Shown in pieces: positions 1 to 5,733 of a stretch of DNA of 12,154 bases (within the stretch, counting starts at the first letter, position 1; every line of letters starts with the position of its first letter). The DNA lies in the NCBI GenBank assembly GCA_018901715.1, contig JAHIEL010000029.1, forward strand, positions 1-12,154, written 5' to 3'. The stretch is from Patescibacteria group bacterium (GTDB taxonomy: Bacteria > Patescibacteriota > Minisyncoccia > Minisyncoccales > PEYH01). The position numbers and the translations under genes are program-made. Below the pieces are notes generated by a model, which saw only the letters and a program-made list of their open reading frames with translations, was not told where the DNA came from and searched no databases.

Positions 1-771
1 AAAGAAGATACTGGCCTACCTTTGCTTATCGCGATTGACCAAGAGGGAGGCGTAGTTAATAGAATAGGTTTTTTAGAAGAGAACACAGCACAAAAAGATA
101 TTAAAACAAGAGAAAAAGCATATCAGGTTGGATTTAACAGAGGAAAAGAATTAAAAGATTTAGGCGTTAATCTTAATTTAGCTCCGCTTTTAGATGAAAT
201 CAAAGAAAATGATTTTATTTTTAATCGCGCTTTTCAAGAAAATCAAGATAAAACATCTGAATTAGCTAAAGAATTAATTAAAGGGCAGAAAGAAGCAGGA
301 ATTTTAACTTGTATTAAGCATTTCCCCGGATATGGCGAAGTTACTTTCCATCCAGAGGATAATTTAGGTGAGCGCCAGGAATTGCCAGAAATAGCACAAT
401 TTAAAGAAGCAATGGAGCAGAATCCGGAATTTGTGATGACTGCGAATGTTGTTTATAAAGAGCTTGGCGATTTGCCATTTACTTTTTTGAAAAAAGGAGT
501 TGATTTAATAAAAAAAGAGCTGGGAGATTCAGTTCTAATTATGTCTGACGATTTAGACCAGTATTCTTTATTAAACAACTATTCTTTAGAAGATATTATT
601 GCTAAGCCAATTGAGGCAGGAGTTGATATTCTAATTTTTTCTGGTTGGCGTTTGCCAGCCAAAGATGGAGTAAAAGCATTGCTTTCCGTTGTCAAAGAGG
701 CGAGAATAGAAGAAGAAAAAATTAATCAAGCCGTGGAAAGAATTATTGAAATTAAAGAAGCATTAAAATAA
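1..771 (+). CDS. Glycoside hydrolase family 3 (NagZ-like), 5'-truncated by window edge
   Basis: The frame is open to base 1 and encodes K-E-D-T-G-L-P before the TTG at 22, so the gene starts upstream and that TTG is internal. About 256 C-terminal residues are present, against roughly 340 in a whole NagZ. Counting from the TTG, the protein shows IAIDQEGG (residues 3-10), the GH3 motif KHFPG (99-103) and MSDDLD (174-179), whose first Asp (176) aligns with the GH3 nucleophile. NagZ enzymes remove terminal beta-N-acetylglucosamine, classically from muropeptides in the cytoplasm. The usual D-S-H acid/base loop after KHFPGHG is not present as such: here it reads GYGEVTFHPEDN, so specificity is uncertain. 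It is first in a run of five close same-strand genes that all look carbohydrate- or envelope-related. The family is secure; the substrate is not. Confidence 0.9.
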   Translation, partial: KEDTGLPLLIAIDQEGGVVNRIGFLEENTAQKDIKTREKAYQVGFNRGKELKDLGVNLNLAPLLDEIKENDFIFNRAFQENQDKTSELAKELIKGQKEAGILTCIKHFPGYGEVTFHPEDNLGERQELPEIAQFKEAMEQNPEFVMTANVVYKELGDLPFTFLKKGVDLIKKELGDSVLIMSDDLDQYSLLNNYSLEDIIAKPIEAGVDILIFSGWRLPAKDGVKALLSVVKEARIEEEKINQAVERIIEIKEALK

Positions 772-776
772 AGATT

Positions 777-2054
777 ATGGAAAATAATTCTAAAGCAAAG
801 GCATGGATAATAGATGCAAATATGGGTTATGGCCACCAGAGAGCTTCTTATCCTTTAAGGGGTTTAGCTCCAAATAAAAAAGTTATTCATGCTAACGATT
901 ATCCAGATATTCCGAAAAAAGCGAAGAAAATGTGGGAATCAAGCAGGGGATTTTATGAATTTATAAGCAGATTTAAAAGAATTCCTTTGGTTGGCCGATT
1001 AGCATTTAAGATTTTTGATTATTTTCAAAGAATTAAAAATTATTATCCAAAAAGAAATTTGTCTAATCCAATTTTTTTATTAAAACAGAATTATTATTTA
1101 ATCAAAAAAGGACTGGGCAAACACTTAATAGATAAATTAAAAATAAATCCTCTGCCCATAGTTTCAACATTTTTTACCTCGGCCTTTGTAGCAGAGAATT
1201 TTGATTATCCGAATGATATTTATTGCGTTATTTGTGATGCAGATATTGCAAGGAGCTGGGCGCCTTTAAATCCTGAACAAAGCAGAATAAAGTATTTTTG
1301 TCCAAACACATGGACAGTTAATAGGTTAAAGCTTTATGGCGTTAAAGAGAAAAATATTTTTCTTACTGGTTTTCCATTGCCCTTAGAAAACATTGGAACA
1401 GAAAAATTAGAGATTTTAAAACAGGATATGAAAAATAGATTAGTTAATTTAGATCCAAAAAAGAATTATCTAAAAAAATATAAAGTTCTTGTTGATAAAC
1501 ACTTAGGTCCTTTGCCAGAAAAATCAAATCACCCTCTGACTTTAATGTTTGCAGTAGGTGGAGCAGGAGCACAGAAAGAGCTCGGTATGGAAATTATCAA
1601 GAGCTTAAAAGAATTAATTCAGCAGGGCAAGATTAGAATGGCCTTATCTTTAGGAGTAAGAGAAGAGGTGAAAGATTATTTTGTTTCTGAATTGAAAAAA
1701 TCAGGAATAAAAGGTGTCAAAATAATTTTTAATCCTGAAATAGAAAAATATTTTGAAGAATTTAATCTTTTCTTGAGAGAAACTGATATATTGTGGACCA
1801 AACCAAGCGAACTTTCTTTTTATAGTGGCTTAGGCCTACCGATAATTATTGCTACAACAATTGGCTCTCAAGAGGATTTTAATCGTAAATGGCTCATTTC
1901 TATGGGCGCAGGGGTTTTGCAAGAAAATTCTGCTCATACAGGGCAATGGCTTTTTGATTTTCTGGATAGCGGGAGATTAGCAGAGGCCTCTATGCAGGGC
2001 TTTATTGAAGTAGAAAAATTAGGTGTTTTAAAAATTAGAGAAATAGTATCTTAA
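777..2054 (+). CDS. GT-B glycosyltransferase, MGDG-synthase/MurG (GT28)-like
   Basis: This 425-aa protein starts 5 nt after the previous stop and has no Shine-Dalgarno sequence. Its N-terminal half has MGYGHQRA (16-23), matching the glycine-rich G-x-G-H-x-x-A entry of MGDG synthases. It also has a CDAD...W segment (153-161) followed by YFCPN and LTGFPLP (196-202), in the order expected for that family's acceptor domain. The C-terminal half has VGGAGAQ (260-266), the nucleotide-sugar motif TKPSE (341-345) and GSQEDFN (363-369), as in MurG/GT28 proteins. Family knowledge suggests transfer of a sugar from a nucleotide donor to a membrane lipid, probably a diacylglycerol-type acceptor, at the inner face of the membrane. 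There is no transmembrane helix, as in MurG. Donor and acceptor cannot be read from sequence. A neighbouring flippase-like transporter fits glycolipid export. Confidence 0.72.
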   Translation: MENNSKAKAWIIDANMGYGHQRASYPLRGLAPNKKVIHANDYPDIPKKAKKMWESSRGFYEFISRFKRIPLVGRLAFKIFDYFQRIKNYYPKRNLSNPIFLLKQNYYLIKKGLGKHLIDKLKINPLPIVSTFFTSAFVAENFDYPNDIYCVICDADIARSWAPLNPEQSRIKYFCPNTWTVNRLKLYGVKEKNIFLTGFPLPLENIGTEKLEILKQDMKNRLVNLDPKKNYLKKYKVLVDKHLGPLPEKSNHPLTLMFAVGGAGAQKELGMEIIKSLKELIQQGKIRMALSLGVREEVKDYFVSELKKSGIKGVKIIFNPEIEKYFEEFNLFLRETDILWTKPSELSFYSGLGLPIIIATTIGSQEDFNRKWLISMGAGVLQENSAHTGQWLFDFLDSGRLAEASMQGFIEVEKLGVLKIREIVS

Positions 2055-2067
2055 TAAAATTGTATTT

Positions 2068-2973
2068 ATGCTTTGGCTCACAATCTCAATCATTTCTTAT
2101 TTTCTTTTTGCTATTGTCGCTTTAATTGATGAAATTCTTTTGAGCGATAAAATAATAAAGCCAAAGGTTTATGCTTTTTATGCTGGTATTTTAAGTTTTT
2201 TGGTTTTATTTTTATTATTTTTTGATTCTACAATTCCTAGCTTTTCCTATCTTTTAATCGCTTTTATATCTGGTATTTTATGGATGGTAGCTATTATTGG
2301 CTTTTTTGAATCTCTCAAAAGATATGAATTATCAAGAGTAGTGCCTGCAATTGGGGCGTTTCTGCCTGTTTTTACTCTTGGCTTAAGCTATTTATATAAG
2401 GGTAGCGAGTTTGCAGGATTTAGTATATTAAAAATCATTTCTTTTGTTCTATTAGTTGTTGGAGGAGTTTTAATAGTTCTTGAAAAAAATAAAAAAATAA
2501 GCAGGCAAAGTTTAAAATTAACCACATTAACAGCTTTTTTGTTTGCTTTAAGCTTTTTCACGGCTAAGATTTTTTATCTTAATTATTCTTTTATTTCAGG
2601 TCTGATTTGGATAAGATTTGGTTGGATAATATCCGCTATTGCTTTGTTAATATTTCCTGATGTAAGGAATAATATATTTAAAAAGAGAAAAAATAAAAAG
2701 TTAAATTTTTTAAAACTCTTTTTTTCGGCACAGATAATAGGCGTAATAGCAGGAGTTTTACAGAATTTTGCTATTTATTTGGCTCCAATAATTTATCTAT
2801 CATTTGTGAATGCTTTAGAAGGAGTAAAATATGTTTTTGTTCTGATTTTTATTTTAATTTTGGCACGATTTTATCCAAGATTTTCTTTTGAAAAAATTAC
2901 CAAAAAAATTATTATCCAAAAAGCGTTTGCTATAATGTTGATTATAATAGGATTAATACTATTAACTCTATAA
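2068..2973 (+). CDS. EamA/DMT-family ten-helix membrane transporter
   Basis: The 301-aa product is almost entirely hydrophobic. About ten membrane helices can be placed (roughly 2-22, 33-52, 58-82, 91-110, 118-138, 150-170, 175-196, 214-236, 240-266 and 282-300), arranged as two five-helix halves typical of drug/metabolite transporter (EamA) proteins. The segment YELSRVVPAIGAFLPVFT (86-103) resembles the EamA signature after helix 3, where a short loop precedes the next helix. A basic loop, KKRKNKK (205-211), separates the late helices. DMT proteins move small metabolites, and some relatives flip lipid-linked sugars. Its position between two glycosyl enzymes makes a lipid or sugar-nucleotide substrate plausible, but this is inference. 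It lies 13 nt after the upstream gene, and the next gene begins 1 nt after its stop. Confidence 0.8.
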   Translation: MLWLTISIISYFLFAIVALIDEILLSDKIIKPKVYAFYAGILSFLVLFLLFFDSTIPSFSYLLIAFISGILWMVAIIGFFESLKRYELSRVVPAIGAFLPVFTLGLSYLYKGSEFAGFSILKIISFVLLVVGGVLIVLEKNKKISRQSLKLTTLTAFLFALSFFTAKIFYLNYSFISGLIWIRFGWIISAIALLIFPDVRNNIFKKRKNKKLNFLKLFFSAQIIGVIAGVLQNFAIYLAPIIYLSFVNALEGVKYVFVLIFILILARFYPRFSFEKITKKIIIQKAFAIMLIIIGLILLTL

Positions 2974-2974
2974 T

Positions 2975-3970
2975 ATGTTAAAATTTTTTAAAATGATTAT
3001 ATTTTTCATTCTTATTATTCTAATTACTATTTTCTGTTTTCTTTTTGTGGGTAAGGCAAAGCCAGCAGAGAATATTAATTGGGGAGTGATTTTCTCTCAA
3101 AAACATTCAGAGGAAATGGGTCTTGATTGGAAAGAAAACTATCTCGCTATTCTTGATGATTTAGGAGTTGAGCATTTAAAACTAATAGCTTATTGGGATA
3201 TGGTAGAGCCAAATAATGGTGAGTTTGATTTTTCTGATTTAGATTTTCAAATTCAGGAAGCAGAAAAAAGAAATGCTAAAGTAATGCTTGTTATGGGCAG
3301 GAAAGTTCCACGATGGCCAGAGTGTCATATTCCTGAATGGGCGATGGATTTAGAAAGTCACCAATTAGATAAAGCTGTTTTAGATTATTTAGAAGCAGTT
3401 GTTTTGAGATACAGGGATAGTTCGGCTATTACTATGTGGCAGGTAGAAAATGAGCCATTTTTTCTGTTCGGATATAATTGTCCTTTAATTCCAGAAGAGA
3501 CACTAAAAATGGAGATAGATTTAGTTAAATCATTAGACAATAAACAGAGGCCGATAGTTGTGAGCGAGAGTGGAGAATTTCCAACATGGTTTAAAGCAGC
3601 AAAATATGCAGATATTGTTGGGCACACCCTATATAGGGTGGTCTGGTCTAGCGAATTGAAATTTTATTTTAAGCCACCGATTCCAGCAGTTTTTTATCAC
3701 AGAAAGGCCTGGCTGATTGATAAGGTTTTTAATAAAAAAGTGATTTGTGTAGAGCTTCAGGCAGAGCCATGGAGTCAGGTCTTGCTTTATGACTCAACGC
3801 TAGAAGAGCAGAGAAAAACAATGGATTTAGATAAATTTAAGAACGTAATAGAATATGCCAAAAACACAGGAGAAGATACTTTTTATCTTTGGGGAGTAGA
3901 GTGGTGGTATTGGATGAAAATAAAGCATAATTCAGGAGAAATTTGGCAGGAAGCTAAAAAATTATGGTAA
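2975..3970 (+). CDS. Membrane-anchored clan-A (TIM-barrel) glycoside hydrolase
   Basis: The 331-aa product has a short basic start and one strong hydrophobic segment (about 7-26), which is either an uncleaved anchor or a signal peptide, so the domain faces outside. The rest looks like a (beta/alpha)8 hydrolase related to GH5/GH39/GH42-type enzymes. It has a strand-2 region LKLIAYWDMVEPNNGEFDF (68-86), a strand-4 motif WQVENEP (155-161) with E160 as expected acid/base, and a strand-7 segment VICVELQAEPW (256-266) where E260 is the likely nucleophile. LWGVEWWYW (305-313) matches the aromatic strand-8 platform. Such enzymes cleave beta-linked polysaccharides; the exact linkage is unknown. It is translationally close to the DMT gene (1 nt gap) and 6 nt before GT2, suggesting a glycan-trimming partner for the same product. 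Confidence 0.8.
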   Translation: MLKFFKMIIFFILIILITIFCFLFVGKAKPAENINWGVIFSQKHSEEMGLDWKENYLAILDDLGVEHLKLIAYWDMVEPNNGEFDFSDLDFQIQEAEKRNAKVMLVMGRKVPRWPECHIPEWAMDLESHQLDKAVLDYLEAVVLRYRDSSAITMWQVENEPFFLFGYNCPLIPEETLKMEIDLVKSLDNKQRPIVVSESGEFPTWFKAAKYADIVGHTLYRVVWSSELKFYFKPPIPAVFYHRKAWLIDKVFNKKVICVELQAEPWSQVLLYDSTLEEQRKTMDLDKFKNVIEYAKNTGEDTFYLWGVEWWYWMKIKHNSGEIWQEAKKLW

Positions 3971-3976
3971 TAACAT

Positions 3977-4687
3977 ATGATTTCAATTATTATTCCCACT
4001 TTAAACGAAGAGAGATATTTACCACGGTTGCTTGAATCAATAACAGAACAGGACTATCAGGGAGAAATAGAAATTATTGTTGCTGATAATAAATCAAAAG
4101 ATAAGACAAGAGAGATTGCCAAGAGTTTTGGATGTAGAATAGTGGATGGCGGACTGCCACCTAAAGCCAGGAATGAAGGCGCAAAAGTAGCTAATGCTAA
4201 CTTTTTTTTGTTCCTTGATGCTGACGGATTTCTACCTAAGGATTTTATAACTAAAGCTATGAAAGAATTTTTAAACAGAGAACTTGGGGTGGCTGGATTT
4301 TTTTGTATTCCAGATGATAATGCTTTTATTTTTCGTTTGGTTTTAGGAATATATAATTTTTGGTTACGATCAACAGAAAAATTCAGTGGATATGGTGGCA
4401 ATGCGATTTTTATTAAAAGAGATATTCACGAGAAAATAAATGGTTTTAACGAGAGCGTCAAGTTTGCAGAAGATCATTTATATGTGAGAACAGCCAGGGA
4501 ATTTGGTAAATGCGGAGTTATTAAGGGAACTCATTCCTATATGAATATGCGAAGATTCAAAGAACAAGGAGTATTAAAAACTTCTTTAAAATGTATATTT
4601 GCTGGTTTGCATCTTTTTATTTTTGGTCCTATAAAAAAAGATATTTTTAAATATAAATTTGACCATTACGAAAACTTGCCTCGCTAA
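3977..4687 (+). CDS. Family 2 glycosyltransferase (GT-A fold)
   Basis: The 236-aa product opens with ISIIIPTLNEERYLPRLLES (2-21), the classic GT2 start. It continues with EIIVADNKSKDKT (32-44), PKARNEGAKVA (62-72) and the metal-binding D-x-D as DAD (81-83). GGNAIFIKRD (140-149) and AEDHLY (164-169) follow; the ED there is the usual catalytic-base region. A weakly hydrophobic C-terminal stretch (203-218) may touch the membrane, and no multi-helix domain follows. GT2 enzymes transfer a sugar from a nucleotide donor to a lipid carrier or glycan in the cytoplasm. It is the last gene of the five-gene run. Its final codons (LPR, stop) fall in DNA resembling the downstream repeat (TGCC...GGCA around 4677-4696), so the native C-terminus may have been altered by repeat insertion. 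Confidence 0.9.
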   Translation: MISIIIPTLNEERYLPRLLESITEQDYQGEIEIIVADNKSKDKTREIAKSFGCRIVDGGLPPKARNEGAKVANANFFLFLDADGFLPKDFITKAMKEFLNRELGVAGFFCIPDDNAFIFRLVLGIYNFWLRSTEKFSGYGGNAIFIKRDIHEKINGFNESVKFAEDHLYVRTAREFGKCGVIKGTHSYMNMRRFKEQGVLKTSLKCIFAGLHLFIFGPIKKDIFKYKFDHYENLPR

Positions 4688-4702
4688 CGCTCGGCAGTCA
4701 AT

Positions 4703-4727
4703 CGGGGGGAAGTCGGACTTCCCCCCG
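4703..4727. repeat. 25-bp perfect palindrome, family 1 copy 1
   Basis: Two 12-bp arms (CGGGGGGAAGTC and GACTTCCCCCCG) are separated by a single G at 4715. The AAGTC-S-GACTT core recurs at 5256-5278, 7873-7905 and 12014-12034. Here it sits 16 nt after the GT2 stop, just before a terminator. It could act as an RNA hairpin or as a miniature mobile/REP-like element. Confidence 0.9.
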
Positions 4728-4753
4728 TTGATGATTTCCACTGATTGAATTTT

Positions 4754-4775
4754 AGCCCTAAGGGCTTTTTTGTTT
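4754..4775 (+). terminator. Intrinsic terminator of the glycosyl operon
   Basis: AGCCC (4754-4758), a TAA loop and GGGCT (4762-4766) are followed by a T-tract with one G (4767-4775). It ends the operon finishing with GT2. Two further copies of the same terminator lie at 5184 and 5305. Confidence 0.85.
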
Positions 4776-4794
4776 AAAAAAAGGTGCAAAAGTG

Positions 4795-4822
4795 TTGACA
4801 AATTTTTATAATATGATATGAT
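4795..4822 (+). promoter_or_regulatory. Strong sigma-70-type promoter of the GC-rich island
   Basis: A perfect -35 hexamer TTGACA (4795-4800) is separated by 16 bp from TATGAT (4817-4822), a 5/6 match to the -10 consensus. Transcription should start near 4829. No ordinary gene follows directly, so the promoter serves the island: its small ORF, an RNA, or both. Confidence 0.75.
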
Positions 4823-4831
4823 GTAAATATC

Positions 4832-4843
4832 TCGGAATTCCGA
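4832..4843. promoter_or_regulatory. 12-bp perfect palindrome at the predicted transcription start
   Basis: TCGGAATTCCGA is a perfect palindrome beginning about 3 nt after the predicted start site of the 4795-4822 promoter. That is a usual position for a repressor operator. It could instead form a small 5' hairpin on the RNA. No repressor gene is seen in the window. Confidence 0.4.
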
Positions 4844-4904
4844 ATAGTGTGGATTGACCGCAGAAGTGTCAAGAAGCGCTGGGAGGAGTTCCAACAAGGA
4901 GTTG

Positions 4905-5006
4905 ATGCGTATGCGTGTTCTTCGAACCGGTAGACCTGTAGTTCCAAAAGAGAAAACCTTGTATCTCGTATCGCCAACGTCGCCAGCAACGCTCGACAGC
5001 ACCTGA
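4905..5006 (+). CDS. Small ORF (33 aa) in the promoter-bearing island
   Basis: This is not a recognised protein. Translation from ATG 4905, or from ATG 4911 in the same frame, gives a basic peptide beginning MRMRVLRTGRPVV and ending LDST. The start choice rests on purine-rich Shine-Dalgarno-like sequences: GGGAGGAG at 4881-4888, and AAGGAG at 4896-4901, which is well spaced from ATG 4911. The ORF lies about 76 nt downstream of the predicted transcription start. The frame is open upstream to 4848, and another frame is open from 4934 to 5189, so a frameshifted or longer protein cannot be excluded. The minus strand is also unusually open, which weakens the ORF-length argument. The DNA is clearly GC-richer than the flanking genes (37 G/C in 4981-5040 by hand count). 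It could equally be a structured non-coding RNA. Confidence 0.35.
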   Translation: MRMRVLRTGRPVVPKEKTLYLVSPTSPATLDST

Positions 5007-5146
5007 CGCCGGTCAGCCGACCAGCCGTAAGTAAGAATGATGCTTGCGGCAGCGTCCATCTGCCCAGGAAGGACGAAGACAATGCTTCTTCTCGTGTGCA
5101 CTTTTGCCTAACATTCGCACACGTATCCTTTTTGGCAGGTAACACA

Positions 5147-5173
5147 GCGGACGGATCCCATGGATCCGTCCGC
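5147..5173. repeat. 12-bp perfect inverted repeat at the 3' end of the island
   Basis: GCGGACGGATCC (5147-5158) and GGATCCGTCCGC (5162-5173) form a perfect stem with a three-base CAT loop. It sits 10 nt before a terminator hairpin and would form a very stable RNA end. The GGACGGATC part also appears in the palindrome at 11954-11978. Confidence 0.85.
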
Positions 5174-5183
5174 CCCCAATTTT

Positions 5184-5205
5184 AGCCCAAAGGGCTTTTT
5201 TGTTT
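5184..5205 (+). terminator. Intrinsic terminator of the island
   Basis: AGCCC (5184-5188), AAA loop, GGGCT (5192-5196) and a T-tract to 5205. It is nearly identical to the terminators at 4754 and 5305, and sits in a shorter shared stretch (AATTTTAGCCC...GGGCTTTTTT). Confidence 0.85.
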
Positions 5206-5220
5206 GGAAAATCAACTCAA

Positions 5221-5334
5221 GGCAGTCAATATGTGGAAGTCCAATTTCCATAACTCGGGGAAGTCGGACTTCCCCCCGTTGATGATTTCCACTGATTGAA
5301 TTTTAGCCCAAAGGGCTTTTTTATTTGAAAAAAG
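5221..5334. repeat. Direct repeat copy 2 (palindrome plus terminator unit)
   Basis: This copy also begins GGCAGTCAAT (5221-5230). It then has an extra segment, TGGAAGTCCAATTTCCA (5234-5250), that looks like a decayed version of the same palindrome. The intact palindrome CGGGG-AAGTC-G-GACTT-CCCCCCG follows at 5256-5278, two G shorter on its left arm than copy 1. The terminator at 5305-5326 completes the unit. Confidence 0.85.
5305..5326 (+). terminator. Intrinsic terminator upstream of dgkA
   Basis: AGCCC (5305-5309), AAA loop, GGGCT (5313-5317) and a T-tract with one A. Its last T residues are the first bases of the dgkA -35 hexamer, so termination and re-initiation are packed back to back. 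Confidence 0.8.
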
Positions 5335-5353
5335 ATAAAAAAGCGGGTAGAAT
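5325..5353 (+). promoter_or_regulatory. Promoter of dgkA-htrA, predicted leaderless transcript
   Basis: TTGAAA (5325-5330) and TAGAAT (5348-5353) are separated by exactly 17 bp, each a 5/6 match to consensus. The ATG at 5361 is 8 nt beyond the -10 hexamer, so the predicted transcription start falls at or within a base or two of the start codon. Confidence 0.65.
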
Positions 5354-5360
5354 TAAATAT

Positions 5361-5729
5361 ATGTTTATTAATATAAGGAAACTTATAAAAAGTTTTAAAG
5401 TAGCTTTTTCTGGACTTTGGTTTGCCATAAAGAGCGAGGATACTTTTAAAACTGGAGCGATTATCGCTGTTGTTGTAATATTTTTTCTTTTTTATTTTCC
5501 CCTTACAAGTTCCGAGCGGGCGATTATTTTCTTAACTATTTTTTCTGTTTTAGGAATGGAATTAATAAATACCCAAGTAGAAAGAACCACTAATCTGATT
5601 GACAGAAATCATAATCCTGAAATTATGATTATTAAGGACCTGGCAGCAGGTGCGGTTTTATTGATTGTTATAGTGGCAGCCATTGTTGCGGGATTTATTT
5701 TTATTCCTTATATTTTTGGGTTAAAATAA
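5361..5729 (+). CDS. dgkA: Diacylglycerol/undecaprenol kinase (DgkA family)
   Basis: From ATG 5361 the protein is 122 aa, the usual DgkA length. A longer frame from TTG 5325 would start inside the terminator and -35 element, so it is rejected. Three membrane helices are visible (about 30-47, 52-69 and 95-118) after an amphipathic N-terminus. The signature GMELINTQVERTTNLID (65-81) supplies E67, N70, E74 and D81, and KDLAAGAVL (92-100) supplies D93. These match the E. coli DgkA active-site pattern at nearly the same spacing. The enzyme phosphorylates diacylglycerol or undecaprenol at the cytoplasmic membrane with ATP, recycling lipid. Gram-positive relatives favour undecaprenol, and which applies here is unclear. 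The protease gene starts 4 nt after its stop, implying co-transcription. Confidence 0.9.
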   Translation: MFINIRKLIKSFKVAFSGLWFAIKSEDTFKTGAIIAVVVIFFLFYFPLTSSERAIIFLTIFSVLGMELINTQVERTTNLIDRNHNPEIMIIKDLAAGAVLLIVIVAAIVAGFIFIPYIFGLK

Positions 5730-5733
5730 AATA

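Larger units (their letters stand above)
4693..4783. repeat. Direct repeat copy 1 (palindrome plus terminator unit)
   Basis: This unit begins GGCAGTCAAT (4693-4702), continues through a perfect palindrome and ends in an intrinsic terminator. Bases 4710-4783 match 5261-5334 with only three differences (4759, 4772, 4776). The two copies bracket the GC-richer island in the same orientation. Recombination between them would remove the island and leave one copy. Confidence 0.85.
4784..5220 (+). other. GC-rich orphan transcription island between direct repeats
   Basis: This segment differs in composition from the AT-rich genes on either side. It contains, in order, a promoter, an operator-like palindrome, SD-like sites with a small ORF, a second short reading frame (ATG 5065, MLLLVCTFA then stop, downstream of AGGAAGG), a 12-bp hairpin and a terminator. 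I checked for recognisable tmRNA, SRP RNA and RNase P core motifs and for tRNA arms and found none. Its function is unknown. Confidence 0.6.

Noticed and set aside
3385..4401. Minus-strand frames antisense to the GH and GT2 genes
   Set aside because: They are shadows of strongly supported + strand enzymes and show no motif.
4586..5145. Two long minus-strand frames across the GC-rich island
   Set aside because: They run antisense through the GT2 3' end, the terminator and the promoter, have low-complexity unnatural translations and no start signals. Their openness reflects base composition.
4829..5205. tmRNA, RNase P RNA, SRP RNA or tRNA in the island
   Set aside because: None of the conserved core motifs of these RNAs was found. 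A TTCGAA stretch at 4921-4926 resembles a T-loop, but no five-base T stem surrounds it on either strand.
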